From Paracamarosporium sp. OC-R06-R3 (lineage: Eukaryota; Ascomycota; Dothideomycetes; Pleosporales; Didymosphaeriaceae), in assembly GCA_019828545.1 (NCBI GenBank), contig JACVRA010000401.1, positions 62,001-126,000 of the forward strand: a stretch of 64,000 nt of DNA. Reading direction: 5' to 3'. Within the stretch, counting starts at the first letter, position 1, and each line of letters begins with the position of its first letter. The notes under the pieces were generated by a model. The model searched no databases. It worked only from the letters and a program-made list of their open reading frames with translations, and was not told the DNA's origin. The translations under genes were made by a program, and so were the position numbers. Below are positions 21,201-33,736 of the stretch, piece after piece.

Positions 21201-22408
21201 CTAGTCGTAGTTGTACTCTCGCTCCAATCGTCGCTTCTCCCTCGCCTCCCCTCGCTCGTGCCCCTCGTATGTCCTTCGCTCCTTGTGTCGGTCGTACTCC
21301 TGCTCTATCTCTCTGCCTGCGATGCCACCGAGGATGGCGCCCCCTACCGCGGCCACCGTGTTGGGCACCGCTTCACCTTTCTTGACCCTACTGCCCGCCA
21401 CCCCTCCCACCAGAGCACCCACGACCACGGCTAACGCTCGATGGTGATTGGGAGACTTGGACCGTACTCGGCGAGGCCGGGAATCCTGACGCCGCTCACG
21501 TCTGCGCTGGGGAGACCAAGACGACGAACGTTGTCGGCGCGGCTGTGGCCGTCCCCGTACGGCCCATCCGTCCTCGTAGGCTCGACCGTAACCATATTCG
21601 GCTGGCGGTGATGGTGCTCGTGGCTGGAACGTCAGCAAAACGCTATCAACGTGGCTCGCGCGCTTACCACAAGTGCTCCTTGGTATCTGTTCGCGTCTCT
21701 CGTGCGCACCACCATCTGCTGGGCTGTTCCGGTTGGCCCGTAGTACTCGCGATCTTCGACGGTCCTCTCGAATCTCTCAAATCTGTCATCGTCTCTCCAA
21801 TCACCGTTCCTTCTTCGATCAGGTGCATAGGATGGATACATGCTGTTTGGTCCCCGATCGATATCTGGATCCGAGTCTCTTTCGTATTTACCGCTAGATA
21901 CTGATCTACTGTCGTATCGGTCACGTCGTGGTTCCGAGTAGGAGCGCTGTCGCGGCAATGGTTTTCGCGACGGCTGTCTTGAAGAAGGCCGAACTCCTGT
22001 CGGCTGCGGGCCAGGGTAAGGTACAGCAGATGGTCCTCCTCGATATGCTAGTCCTGCGGGCGGCGGTCCTGCGGGCGGCGGAGGAACTTGCCACTGCGGA
22101 TGCGGAGGTAAATCTGACTGCGGAGGGGGCTCCTGTAGTTGGGGTGAGTCTCGACGTGGAGGAGGCTTCTCTTGCTGAGGGAGTTCTCGTTGCTGTTCTC
22201 TCTGCTGCTGACCAGACGCCTGTTTAGCGTGCTTGTTCTTAAACTGCGGCGAGTGCTTGCTCACGAACCCAAATACAGGGTCATGAAAGTGCGTCGCGAA
22301 CCTATCGACGCCTTCGAAACCGAGTTCCTGCCAGGAAGATAAGTACTGTGTAAGGCTTCGCACACTGCTAAAGTCGCTTACAATGAGTTCCTCATACTCT
22401 TCAGCCAT
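21201..22408 (-). CDS. proline/arginine-rich protein with C-terminal glycine zipper
   Basis: Two exons (21668-22408, 21201-21623) give 387 residues, joined in phase 0 over a 44-base intron. The first 50 residues are an ordered acidic segment (SVRSLTQYLSSWQELGF...FHDPVFGFV). A Gln/Pro-rich stretch with repeated PPPAG and an Arg/Ser/Asp-rich section follow. Near the C-terminus are two GxxxG-type hydrophobic segments (VVGALVGGVAGS and AVGGAILGGIAG) separated by a short polar loop, a glycine-zipper hairpin that could insert in a membrane. A charged Lys/Arg/Glu tail ends the protein. I do not recognise a characterised homologue. The composition is common to fungal proteins of unknown function, possibly membrane-linked. 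Confidence 0.75.
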
Positions 22409-23909
22409 GGCGGCTTAGCTTCTACCGGACCTTCCGCGTGGTGCCGTAAAAGTAACCGTCGGATGCTTTTCCGTGGTACCTGCGTGGTATACAACGTCTT
22501 TACGGGTTGCTGGTCGAGAGCGATGATCCTTGTTTGCATATGACGTCGTCTCGCGTTAGAGGCCTGTGCGAGGGCTGAGACGCCGTGTCGATCTTCTGCG
22601 CTGAACTGAACAAAAGGATTGTGAGTTACGATAAGGATAGAATGGCATACAGGAAAACTTGAGGCATAAAGTGTCGCATGATGAATTCCATCACTTGAAG
22701 AAGGCACGGGCGATGTGTAGAGGGCAGGAGCTTCATGCGCACCTTCCAAGCCAACCGTGTGACCGCGTGCCAATCTGTACGCGTAGGTCGTGTAGTAGAC
22801 GGTACTTGGCAACCTGTAAGCAAGACTTCCTTTCTAGATCTTCAGGAAGTTTTTTTTTCGCTCTTCCTCCTTTTGTCTGCCATTTTGGAAGAAGACCGTC
22901 TGTACTGGGATCCCCTGGTATAAATATGCGATCTCGTGGAAATCACCCTTCCCCTGCTGCACTTGGCTAAATGCTATCACCATGTTTATTGATGACTGCA
23001 AAGAGATATCTATTGTTACCATGTTGATCGAGTGACGCCAGGACAAATAGTTAGAAGCCATCCAGTAGACCGTTCACGGGGGGGGGCCAAGATTTGCTTC
23101 CAGCGGGGACACCTTCAAAACACCACTTATCTTCAATGCGAAGGGAAAGACCACAAAGGTGCAACAAAATAGATAAGCATGTTCACTGCAGAGAGTCTGG
23201 AGCCGAATAGGTGGTGCGGTCAAGAAGTTTTAGTGACAGTCGCAACGAAGAACCCGAGAGCATGGGAATTCATACACGACTGCGGGGAGCCGATGTCCCG
23301 ACCCACTCGCACTATGCGATTCACGAGTCATCCCCCTGATTCACCGTTTGGCACCGAATCTTCGGTGCGGAACGTGAACAAGCATTGTTAGCGGAGATCC
23401 GCGTCGGACCGAATACAATTCGTTTAGTTAAAACATCTAGCCACAACGGTAAACTATTATTAGGAGGCTAGGGAAACAACAAGAAACCATAGTGTTTATA
23501 CGAAGGTTTGAGACAGAAACGATAGTTCCCAATGGAGTGCCACAAGGTCCGTGAGATGGACCTCGACATGTCTTCGCTACCACGAGATCCACGACGTCGT
23601 GTACGATGCCCAGGATCGTCAATACCAAATTCTAGTCGCGGGGATAGCATGAACGTTTTGAACTCTCTATTTTGAGAAGAGTGTTGCCCGTGCCGAGTTT
23701 GGTGGTCGCAGGGGAACGCGGCGTCGAGCCTGTACGGTATAGTGAGCAAATATACGATACCTCATTGTCTTCGTATAAAGCTCAGCCGCTTTCCGCTCTT
23801 TTCTATTCCTATTATCACAGCTTATCATCACTCTAGCATCACTTCGGCGTTCTACAATCCATTTCACGCTTTATACCCCGGCCCCCACGTCTATCCACAT
23901 ACTATCAAC
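22409..23909. other. divergent intergenic region, 1.5 kb
   Basis: Upstream of the glycine-zipper gene (-) and of the DUF7053 gene (+). It contains a run of G residues near 23079-23086. Open frames such as 22378-22812 (minus) have no recognisable domain. I see no supported gene. Confidence 0.45.
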
Positions 23910-24399
23910 ATGTCCTCCACAATCACTACTCCCATCCCTTCTGGCATTGACGCCAGCACCGTCATCGCCACCCTCCACAACCACGACGTCATGATCAAAG
24001 CCCTCTGTCCCGGCCTCATCGCCTACGAACTCATCTCTGGTGATACAAACGGCGAAGCTGTCTACTCGGTCACGGACAAGAAGCCAATCGGCCAGGTACT
24101 ACCGCCCCCAACCCAACGCCTTTCTCCCTCTCACGAATTTCTTGTACTCTTACTAAATGCACCAGACGACATACAAACTCACCCTCACCAACGTCAACGA
24201 CGGCATCGACTCGCTCGTCAACGCAAAGCCTCCGGTCGGCACCTTGACCATCGCGGCCAAGTGGCGCGTCGTGAAAGGACAGCTTGTCGAGGAGGTGGAG
24301 ATCGATGGAAACTTTATGATGAAGAAGATGGCGAAGGGAAATGTCGAGAAGACGCATCCTGAGCAGCACACGCGGTTGCTGGAGCTGGCTAAAGCGTGA
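23910..24399 (+). CDS. DUF7053-type small protein
   Basis: Two exons (23910-24095, 24166-24399) give 139 residues, joined in phase 0. The N-terminal half (HNHDVMIKALCPGLIAYEL) and the central TTYKLTLTNVNDGIDS fit the fungal DUF7053 family, which resembles a small START-like fold. This fits an intracellular lipid- or ligand-binding role, but no function is established. There is no signal peptide or membrane segment. The family call is from memory of its pattern, so it is moderate. Confidence 0.7.
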
Positions 24400-24955
24400 G
24401 GGTTAATTAGAAAGGGTCTGGAATGCGTGAAGCCATTGGCGCCGTGTTATAGAGTTGGTGTGTGGAGGGCTGCTGGGGCTGTTTGAGAGGTGGTGTTTGT
24501 TTTTCGAGTATTTGGGTGATGGCTAGCGTTGGGTAGCGATAATGAGATTTTTCTTTTTCATTTTCACAACATTCTAGGAGATTGTCTAGTCGAAGTATTG
24601 TATTAAGTATACATTGTCTACGCAATGACTTTTCGATTTGCGGTGCTGACATGTGGTGTAGGTCGCCAGTTCAGCAGCTTCCGGTCGAAACGTGACAAAC
24701 GAGTGGAAAGCTATTAGGTAGGGTGGGAGGTCAACAAATAATTAACGAACACAAAGTGACTAAAGCCTAATACGTCTGTCTAGAAGAACTTGTTCTAACA
24801 GCTAAGAGCATCTGGCTTGATTGATTAAGCTTTATTGTATAGAGAATACCGAAAAAAGAGCTCTCCCTTCCATTATACGACAATGTTACCACAATTCGAA
24901 ACTAACAGACATGGCAAAAAGGCAAATTTATCCAACCAGCTATCCTCCCGAATAC
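24400..24955. other. convergent intergenic region
   Basis: The 3' flanks of the DUF7053 gene (+) and the aminotransferase gene (-). AT-rich; no gene seen. Confidence 0.5.
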
Positions 24956-26636
24956 TTAGTCCTCGTCTACACCAACTGACGTCATGTCTGTATCTACACC
25001 AGGAGGCAGATTCCAGCCTTTACCAACCCAAAACTCCCTAACACCCTGGACAAACGATCGAGCGGCGAGACGTAGCTGCTCCGGCGGTGTAGCTACGAAC
25101 GTCAACCTCATGTAGTTGTCCGCCGATGTCAATTCAGGCGTAGCATTGAAAACATATCCAGGAATGGTGATGACACCATCTTTCGAGAGAAAATAGTTCC
25201 AGAGGCGAAGGTTTATCTGCTTGGTGCTCAGGTTGTAGGGCGGCAAAGCAAGAGGATGCGACTTCAGATGTAAATTGACCCAGACATACATGCCACCAGC
25301 CGGAACCTCGAAATCGTACAAACGGGTCTGCAACTTAGGAGATTTGGATCCTGAGTGACGCTTTCGCTTACGAGTTACGGGCTTCGCGATCTGACTCGAT
25401 GAGTTTTCGTCCTCGTCAGCGCTGACAACAGCAAGGTTGCGGCCCTCGTCCAGTATTTCGCAGAACGTGTCCCTTCTCGTTTTATAATGTGCTCTCAGCC
25501 CTGCAATCCATCTCGTAAGGCCAGGCACACCATGCCACTCGCGGAGAATGATCTGTGCGATTGCTGCCTCAGCGAATCCACTGGGATTGGACGTTGTTCC
25601 ATCGGTAGTGAGCGTCAGCTTAGCAATGAAGGCTGGCTGCGCCACGATCCAGCCCATGCGACACCCAGGAGCGACAATCTTTGTGAAGGTTTGCAAGCCC
25701 AATACGCGCCCGTCCACATCAATGGTGAGATATGATGGCGCTAGAACAGAGAGTAGCTCGTCCGGAGACGGATCTTTACCCTTGTGACCAGGGATATCGT
25801 ATTGAAGCGACCAGTAAGGATCATCTTCGAAGATCAGGATGTCGTGTCGTTGGCAGAGGGCATATATTTCTTTCTTGCGCCAGAGTGGAGTGATTATGCC
25901 CGTAGGGTTCTGACCAAGACTAAGACAGGTGAGTGGACGTTCGATTTGGCAAGGACATCATTTGCACTTACGACACTGTGTAAAGCATGTGTGGCTTCGG
26001 TCCGTCCACGGTTTCGTCCCAATCATCTAGGACTATTTTCAGACTCTTTGGGGAAATTCCATGCTCATCTAGCTTCGCGGGGACAACCGTGACCCCGAAA
26101 GGGAGAACTTGGTCACGAGCAGAAAAATAGACATCCGAATCCATCAATATTGCATCGCCTTCATTCGCAAAAGTTAGTAGACACTTAGCTAGCCCATCTG
26201 ATGCCCCGCCTGTCAACAGTGTCTGTGGATCATCGTACGGGATATGACCTTGATTCTGATGATTTATTGCCCAGTCCTGTATGAAGTTTGCTAAGGGCGC
26301 TATTCCAGTGGAAGATTGGTACTGCAAAGCGACCTTGAGATCGATCTCATTTTCAGGATCGATTTCCAGGATAGTCTTTGGTACAGTAAATCGATCAGTT
26401 GCGCCTGGATCAGGGAGCGAAATCGCAGCAAGGGGATGCAGTGGAAAACGGAATGGTTCAGCGATGGCACCTTCCAGTGTATCTACAGGAAAATTTCCTG
26501 CAAATGGGAATCCAGGCCCGACGTTAAACTTGGCTGCAGGGACGCCAGCGATGATGTTGGAGACAGAGGATCCGGTACGGCGGTTTGCCATTCGCGAGAA
26601 GTGCCTCGAAAGATCTAAAGGTTTAGGTTTCATCAT
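24956..26636 (-). CDS. class I PLP-dependent aminotransferase (aromatic/alpha-aminoadipate type)
   Basis: Two exons (25972-26636, 24956-25919) give 542 residues. The 52-base intron splits the SLGQNPTG motif (Asn226 region), and splicing restores it. GGASDGLAK, the aspartate-containing FEDDPYW and the Schiff-base lysine in TFTKIVAPG (about Lys302) are all present, followed by the Arg-containing RMGW. This is the fold-type I subgroup that includes yeast Aro8 and kynurenine/2-aminoadipate aminotransferases. They transfer amino groups between aromatic or aminoadipate substrates and 2-oxo acids. An insertion of basic residues (KRKRHSGSKSPK, near residue 400) is not standard and could be a nuclear-type basic patch or just a surface loop. 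Confidence 0.9.
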
Positions 26637-27922
26637 AGTGAATACGTCAGAGCAGAAAACTGTAGCAAGAACGTATTGAAATGTCTCGAGTAGACGTATA
26701 ACACGACTATTGTTTTGTTTACCAGGCAGTCTTCCCTTTATAACTTCAGATTATCATCATTGTCCTTTCACAGTATCTTACTCAGACTTCGCCCGTATTT
26801 GACATCATCTTTCACGTGGTTGCTCTTCTAGAGACTTAGTAGCTCATGTGCCACTAATGTTATGTCAGATGCAGGGGCAAAGGATTTGTCAATATGGCAC
26901 AGTATTTCTCAATGTGGCACAGAAACATTTCAGTATCCTAGAGATAACTCGGAGATTCTAAAGACCTAATTCTCTAACCCTAGGTAACAAAAGCAGAGGG
27001 GTGTTAGAAACGATCATTGTACATATGAAAGCATTTGAGGCGCTGAAATTACAACGATCCGTGTTCAATATATTTCTATTTTTTACATCTTCCAGGTCAA
27101 ATCTTACACTACATGGGCGAAGAGCAAAGTGTATAAGCGGATAGATTAATCGCACGGTTGAAGGCAGTGCGATAAGAGGATTCAGATACCACATTCGTGC
27201 ATATGACGAGTGAGACCCGGGTCAGGAATAGAATGAGAACAGGGTTACGTGTAAAACAATGATCATAAGATTTAGGAATTAAGTGTCATGCCGAGTTCAT
27301 TCTAATTAAGATACTCGGTGCACGCGGGAGAAGGAGGCGTCAATCTTTGGGTAGTTATCAAAGTACGGTGTAGTTAATGTCGTTAATAGCCACCTTTCTC
27401 TTTGTTTTCTTATAGCTGAACAGCTGAATAGGACAACCATGTGCAGCTTTGCTATTCAGCAGGCCGTTAAGTATCCCTGCCGAGCTGTACCTATGCGTAA
27501 ACCGCCTCATCCGAGCATAGCCACCAAACACCCGACGAATGAGTCTCCATAAGACAGACATGGCTGAAAATGGACGTAATGATAAGATTATTCGAAGCTG
27601 TTTGGTTTCCAGTAATGCGGATACATCTAAATAGATCATATGGCACAAGTCTGGTGACGAACGAGGGAAGGAAACGCAATTTCGATGGTAAAACAATGCA
27701 TCTCTGTACCGAGAGATAACACATAACACATATTCATCTGAGAGAATTTCGTGAAGTACAGCGATCAAGAGTCTGATCCATGCATTGATATGCTATGTAT
27801 GCCCGACTCTATAGCGATAGCCCAAATACTGGCCTCTAATAGGCTCGTCAGGGAACAATTCGAAGAGTACAAGCAGACGCTTGTATGTCCGAAATGATGA
27901 TACTAACACAAAGCATACGCAT
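26637..27922. other. intergenic, 1.3 kb
   Basis: AT-rich region between two minus-strand genes. It includes the aminotransferase promoter and an imperfect direct repeat at 26889-26922. I see no supported gene. Confidence 0.45.
26889..26922. repeat. imperfect direct repeat, 14-base unit
   Basis: Two copies of TCAATRTGGCACAG, at 26889-26902 and 26909-26922, spaced 20 bases apart. Only one base differs. No function assigned; it could be a protein-binding pair or chance. Confidence 0.5.
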
Positions 27923-29862
27923 CTATGGCTCATCAACAACTTCCTTCAGCACTACGGGTTCGCTCTTTTCGCCATTGTGTAATTTCCTTGCAACCTCATC
28001 CGTCAGATACTGTTCAACATTAGGCGAAAGCACCGCGGCAATGAGTAGCAGCACGCCGAAAGGTAACGTGCAAAGAAAAACTGTTCTGAAAGCAAGGCTA
28101 TATGCATGCTTCACAGCAGCGCCTGTGGCAGTAATGATCTCAGGTGAGATGTCTGGGACTGCGGAAAAGTCGCCAGCAGTGATGCCGGCAAATAGGGCTG
28201 TGAGAGATGACTCAGGTAGACCAGCACCCAGCGCAGCAGGCGTGACATATTGCGGAATGTACTTGCTAGACTCAGTCGTCAAGATAGAGGAATACATGCT
28301 CGTTGCGATGGCGGATATAGCTGTGCGGATAGCGCCCATGACTCCAGTGACGAGTCCCATGTCTGCAGGATCCCATAGGTAGGCGGTCGAGCTCAATGTG
28401 AGGTTTTCGATATATCCAGCGCCGATAGTGCCGATGAGGAGCAGGGTGGTGGTTCTGGTCTCAGTACTAGCGTTGGATGAGGCGAGGGCTGCGACAAAGG
28501 ACACGCATATAACGGATGCAACGGTCATCTGGATTTTCATGCGTGGCAGGTAGCGGACACCTGTACCACCGAGGATCTGGCCAAGAAGAAGACCTCCACC
28601 GACGGCGCACGAGAGCCAACCGGTCTTTTTGACGTCAGTTGTGAAGAGAGCACCAATCATAGTAGGCCAGATGACGGTGTCTGAAGACTAGTTAGTATCT
28701 CGACAAGGCTTCTACAACAGGGACGTATACGTACTTGCATAGTATACAACAGCTGCCAAGCTAGCGCAAGCTACGTTGGCATCATATTGTATATTCTTGA
28801 ATAGCTTCATTGGGATAAGAGGGTACTGGAGGCCTGAGTAAGCCTCCCAGAAGCAGAAGCCGACCAGTGTGAAAAACCCAGCAAAGAGTGCACCAAGAAC
28901 ATGGCCACTCTTCCACGGGTACGTGCCACCACCCCAGTTCATGCCAATGAGGAAAACGACAAGACCGGTGCTGAAGAGGAAGATGCCAACCCAGTCAAGT
29001 GTTTTGAGTTGCTTGAGTTTAGACTTGCCTCCCACGTGAAGCATTTCCTGCGATCCGTTAGGGACTGATGGGGAAAACGAGCGGCATTACTCACATAGGT
29101 CGGTGGGTGGTAAAAGAAGTAGTACAGCGCAACCGCAAGTGTATTGACGATGACACCAAGGATATAGCACCATCGCCATTGGAGAGCGGTATTCTCGTAG
29201 AAAGCACGCGCAACCGGCGGGCCGAATACGGCGAACGGGACGGAGGTGGACAACACGAATGCGTTAACGGGGCCTCTCATAGTGTTTGGTACCAGCTCTC
29301 CCAGGATAATGTGGAATGATAGTTGGCCAGCGGCCGCAACGCCGTTGATAGCGTTCGTGGCGATTAAGGTATCAATGCTTTGTGCAGTTGCCCCAATAAT
29401 GTTGCCAATCAACCCAAGGATAGAGGAAGTGATGAAGAACCATCTTCTTCCAAAAATGTCCGATAGACGACCAACGAGTGTAAAACCTATAGCGAACCCC
29501 GCTGTCCAGGAAATGGAGACCCAAATGAGGTTCGGTGATGGCCCAATGGCTTGGTTGATGAGGGAGAGAGTGTTGGATGGCAAGACCCATCCTAGGTAGC
29601 CAGAGATCTGCGCAAGACAGGTTGCCTAGGTTGGAGATTAGTCTAGTTGACTCATGAAGGATGATTTGGTACAATCGCTTACGATGACGGTTCCGATGAA
29701 ACCTGTGCTATAGTAGTATCCTTCGGGCAAATCCCCAGTGTGTCCACCAAGGGCCTCAGCAGCGATGTGGTCATGGTGAAGACCCTCACTTTTGGCTGGA
29801 GGGTGTCGATTGAGATCATTGTCTGGCGCGACGTCCTCGTTGACATTCTTCTCTCCGGCCAT
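27923..29862 (-). CDS. MFS transporter, TRI12-like
   Basis: Four exons (29683-29862, 29095-29625, 28735-29047, 27923-28680) give 593 residues. A 55-residue hydrophilic N-terminus precedes about 14 hydrophobic segments. The loop 2-3 motif GRLSDIFGRRWFF is the MFS signature, and IINxxNGVAAAG-like and GELVPNTMRG sequences fit the TRI12/fungal multidrug branch. It should be a plasma-membrane proton-driven exporter of a small molecule or siderophore; the substrate is unknown. All three introns are in phase with good donors and CTAAC-like branches. It ends far from the 38.5-64 kb cluster and need not be related to it. Confidence 0.9.
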
Positions 29863-31044
29863 TGTTGAACTCGGTAGCGAAATCGTATGTGCAGAAACCG
29901 AAGGGATGTACAGGCTTGATAAACAATGAACGTATGTCGTGTAGATGAGGTGAAGCCGGTTTGTGAGTGACTCAAGGCTCAGCTGTCGAGACTTTTGGAC
30001 CTAGTCTAAAGAATGGGAGAAAGTGTTGATGTCTGGGTAGGTCTTAATGCCCAGCAAGCTAAATGATCCTCGCCTGGGTATGGGTTGCTCGGCTTCTTCG
30101 ATGTGGGTACGCTTATGCTAAGGCTCGCTGTTTGTGGAGAGCTGCGTAATAGGCATTGGCTTGCTTAGGAAATCACGGGTGGATATTGGAGCATCTAATA
30201 GGTGTTTGTGCGGCTTTCGACAGGGGCAAGCACATGAATTTCTTGGGCTACTTGAAGATGATACAATTAGATTGGGAAGACTCGAGCGGCTGCACAGAAG
30301 TCCGCTCGGGGCGTGATCGATAAAGCTGTTGAGCCACGGACTGTCGGGTTGGGTAAGAGAGGGCTGGATAGACGCAGATCCAGGTACGGGTGACGATACC
30401 CGAGCTACCCCGGGGCTGTTTGGGAGACCCCATCCGAGCGCTGGGCAAAGGCAGAGCGCGTATCGGCACCTGGTCTCTTTGGTAACCGAAGGAGCGTAGG
30501 TGCCTGAGTCGCGTCGTTGATCATTTCGAGGCAATTGGTAAGCCGGCAAATGCAAGAGACAGGAGTGGCCGGATGGCAAAAAAAGGGGACGTGAACATGA
30601 ACTCATGGCAGATGCTCTAGGTGTCTACGGGCGAGCATGCCTCTCGTCGCACTGCGGTGTCTACGGTGCACTTAGGCCTGCAGAAGCTGAAACGGCCTTC
30701 ATCACAATATGGAGTTAGGTAGCTGTGGACGTGAATCAACAACACAAGCAGCCAGCTGATCACGGAGATATGCTATGGCATCGGAGCCGGAAACCCCACG
30801 GGGTCCAGGAGTTTGAGGAAGCGAGCATGACCCACCTCATGCACACACCTCAGGCATGTCTGAGGGCGATGAAGTGGCACGTGACAAGGTGTCGCGCACG
30901 GACCCGACGGTGGTGCCCCACCGCGAAACTTTTGAGAAAGATGCGTCGGCTGAAACTCGTACACAATAGCACACGCAGTGACTCCGCGCCTGCTTGTCCT
31001 TTGCCCATGATCGATCGATAGCGACGACCTCGACCCACGTAAAC
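29863..31044. other. divergent intergenic region, 1.2 kb
   Basis: Between the MFS gene (-) and RPC34 (+). It should hold both promoters. An open frame at 30118-30606 (minus) is Ser/Pro-rich without a recognisable domain and is not called. Confidence 0.45.
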
Positions 31045-32200
31045 ATGGCCTCCGCGTCAACAGCGCCGCTCGAGTCGGCAGCGCCCAAGGCAGAAGACGG
31101 CGTTGCGCCTGCAGGCGACGACATGATCAGTCGCGCCGACATGCTGTACGACGAATGCGCAAAGCGGCCGGAGGGGACCACCTTCTTCCAGCGCGATCTC
31201 ACGAGCATGCAGGTGGCAGGCGACCTGAACGAGCTGCTCACCATGGTCGGAGACTTGTCTAACAGGCATCTGCTGAAGCCGCTGCAGTTCGACGGCGAGG
31301 CATGCTGGAAGCTGCGACCTAGGGACATTGCCGAAAAGTACGACCTGTGTCCACTGCAGGCTTACGCTGTATTAACCATGCACTTGCAGACTGCGGCGCC
31401 TGGTACCCGACGAACGACTTCTCTACCAACACATCGACAATGCGCAGACTGAAGGCGTCTGGTCCAAGGCGCTTCGAGCCAAGACGAACCTCGCACAACC
31501 GACCGTAACAAAGTACCTCAAAAGCCTCGAGTCGAAAGACCTCATCCAGGCTGTCATGAGCGTGAAGACGCCGAACCGCAAGATGTACCTGCTGAAGCAC
31601 CTCAAGCCTTCCGAAGACGTTGCAGGCGGCCCGTGGCAGAACGAGGGCGACTTCGACAGCGCCTTGATCGAAGTCGCGGCCAAGGTTATAGGGAACAAAG
31701 TGCAGGAAGAGACTTGCATCAGGGTCCCTGGAAATTGGAACAACTATGCGTCTACCGACCGCCAGGCCGCCATTGCTCACAAGAAAGCCCAAGTGAAGGG
31801 TGTGCCGGACATCGAAGAGGCATTGCCTGTCCAACCCTACCATCCCCCTGTCGACCCTAGCGCCTCTCGACTCGTACACAGGAGCAACCCTTTCTACCCT
31901 ACCACCATCAGCCTTGCCGAGTACCTCAACAGTATCCAGCTTTTACGAGGAAAAACTGTTCGTGAGTCCGACATGGAGCAATTATTAGAGATGATGGTGC
32001 TAGATGGTACGTTGGAGAAGGTCACGGCCACTGCCTACCGGACTGTCCTGCCCCCAACGAAACAGGTGTATAATGGCTTCGTCGATGCACCTTGCGGAAA
32101 TTGTCCAGTCTTTGATCTTTGTAGTGACGAAGGTCCTATTACGGCCAGGACATGTGCCTACTTTGCCGAATGGTTAGAGACGACGTCAGAGGAGCCTTAG
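31045..32200 (+). CDS. RPC34: RNA polymerase III subunit RPC34 (RPC6/RPC39)
   Basis: Two exons (31045-31337, 31390-32200) give 367 residues. The intron join gives AEKLRRLVPDERLLYQHI. Tandem winged-helix domains span about residues 25-180 (VWSKALRAKTNLAQPTVTKYLKSLE). The C-terminal part has four cysteines, C333, C336, C342 and C353, in the CGNCPVF..C...TC pattern that binds a 4Fe-4S cluster in the human homologue. RPC34 is the TFIIE-like subunit of the Pol III-specific heterotrimer that opens promoter DNA for tRNA and 5S transcription. The gene looks intact and is essential in yeast. Confidence 0.95.
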
Positions 32201-32818
32201 GACGTTTCTTGAAATGCATAGCGCCGGCGTTTAGGATATCGAGCATTCTACGTAGAGGAATACCCCTTTGAATACATTATACGTCCCCAAATAAATATCA
32301 ACAATTTTTAGCAGTACACCGATGTTTTGGGCTCTGGCTACTTTGCATGACACTCACCATCAACTCAACGGCGTGGCTGCGTATGGCACAACCCAAGTAG
32401 TCCAATCAAAACTCTCCAAACCTACCCATCCCTGGGGATGTTCTTAGCTGGTGGAACCATTGGGTCGATACTGCATTACTTTTGGTCGCTCGGAAACTTT
32501 GAATCCTGCAGAAAAGTCGCCGAAACCTGCTACCCCTGCACCGACGCCGCATTTATGCTTCGATGGATCCTGTGCGGAGACTTTCGATGATAGGCTTTTG
32601 CCCGATGTGCGATGAAAGGAATGCTGGCCATGAATTCGTCACGCTATCCACCCTGCTCAGCCAAGCTTGGTAAAAAGAAAGGGCTACATTGGAAGATTAA
32701 GAGAACTCCAAGTCGCATAAATAGTAGGTAGTACTTTGATCGATACGGTGCTGAAATTATTCTCATCAGCATTGCTCCCCACAATCACATTGGCCTTTGA
32801 GACACATCCCTCACCAAC
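32201..32818. other. intergenic, methyltransferase upstream region
   Basis: A 618-base spacer between two plus-strand genes, holding the promoter of the next gene. No gene seen. Confidence 0.5.
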
Positions 32819-33736
32819 ATGACCACTGCCTCACAAGCCGCAAAGGTACTCAAAGGCCTCGAGGACGGTTGGCAAGACCCTTCCATTGCCGAAAAATATG
32901 CCCGCGCTGAAGCTGCTACCCGTCCCTTCGCAGAAATCTTTTTCGACAAAGCCTCCCTCGCGTCCAATGTTGTCAAACACAACTCTGCCGTCAACGCCCT
33001 CGATTTTGGCTGTGGAACCGGAGCCGTCACGGCGGGCATCTACGAGAAGGTGCCCAAGGAGAAATGGGAAAATGTGAAAGTGCTAGGTGGCGACATCAGC
33101 GAGAGCATGTTAACCTATCTTCGCGAAAGAGGAGAGAAGAACGGCTGGACAGGCCTCCAGACGCAAATCGTGGACGGCACGAACATCCAACTAGAGAAAG
33201 AGCAGTTCACGCACGTCTTCGCCAATTTTATCATCTTTTTTCTCCCGAAAGGAACTGTGCAGACCTGTTTTGATCTCCTGCAGCCAGGAGGATTCATTGG
33301 GCTTACGTCGTGGGCTGCTCTTCCATGGTACCCACTCGTTGAGCGAGCCATCAATAATCTGCCTACACCGCCACCGCTGCCTCCAGTCTCCGAATTTCGA
33401 TTGCGCATTGAGCAGGGTAACCCTTGGCACCAACCTTCGTACGTCAAACAGCAACTCGAAGAGGCTGGATTCCAGGATGTGGAGATCGTGCAGGAGAAAA
33501 AGAAGGTTTCGTGTGGGACACCGGCACAGTTCTTGGATACCATGCTCACCATGCCGTTGACAATGGTTTCGAAATACTGGGACGATGAAAAGAGGGAGGA
33601 GATTTTGAAAGATGTTTCGGAAGAATTGAAGAGGATAGCAATTGAGGAAGCAGGTGGAGAGGAGGGACAATGCTATATGCTTATGGATGGCATTGTGGGT
33701 GTGGGTTGGAAGCCGATGAAGAAGGCGCAATACTGA
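32819..33736 (+). CDS. class I SAM-dependent methyltransferase
   Basis: A single exon of 305 residues. SAM-binding motif I is ALDFGCGTGAV (about residues 61-71), followed by an acidic end of strand 2 (GGDISESML) and motif post-II (VFANFIIFFLPKG). PGGFIGLTSWA marks the usual strand 5 turn. It belongs to the UbiE/COQ5-like Methyltransf_11/25 group common in fungal small-molecule metabolism. The substrate is unknown. There is no targeting signal. The next gene downstream is another, unrelated methyltransferase family on the same strand. Confidence 0.9.
   Translation: MTTASQAAKVLKGLEDGWQDPSIAEKYARAEAATRPFAEIFFDKASLASNVVKHNSAVNALDFGCGTGAVTAGIYEKVPKEKWENVKVLGGDISESMLTYLRERGEKNGWTGLQTQIVDGTNIQLEKEQFTHVFANFIIFFLPKGTVQTCFDLLQPGGFIGLTSWAALPWYPLVERAINNLPTPPPLPPVSEFRLRIEQGNPWHQPSYVKQQLEEAGFQDVEIVQEKKKVSCGTPAQFLDTMLTMPLTMVSKYWDDEKREEILKDVSEELKRIAIEEAGGEEGQCYMLMDGIVGVGWKPMKKAQY

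Noticed and set aside
22378..22812. A 144-residue minus-strand frame upstream of the glycine-zipper gene
   Set aside because: It overlaps the start of that gene in another frame and has no recognisable motif; it is probably leader sequence.
23079..23086. A G-run considered as a G-quadruplex or assembly mark
   Set aside because: A single short homopolymer; nothing around it supports a structure or a function.
25320..25400. A basic insertion in the aminotransferase considered as a fusion or foreign domain
   Set aside because: It is short, in frame and located at a surface-loop position; the conserved motifs on both sides are intact.
30118..30606. A Ser/Pro-rich minus-strand frame of 162 residues
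   Set aside because: No domain, no splice context and no neighbour logic; it lies in a divergent promoter region.
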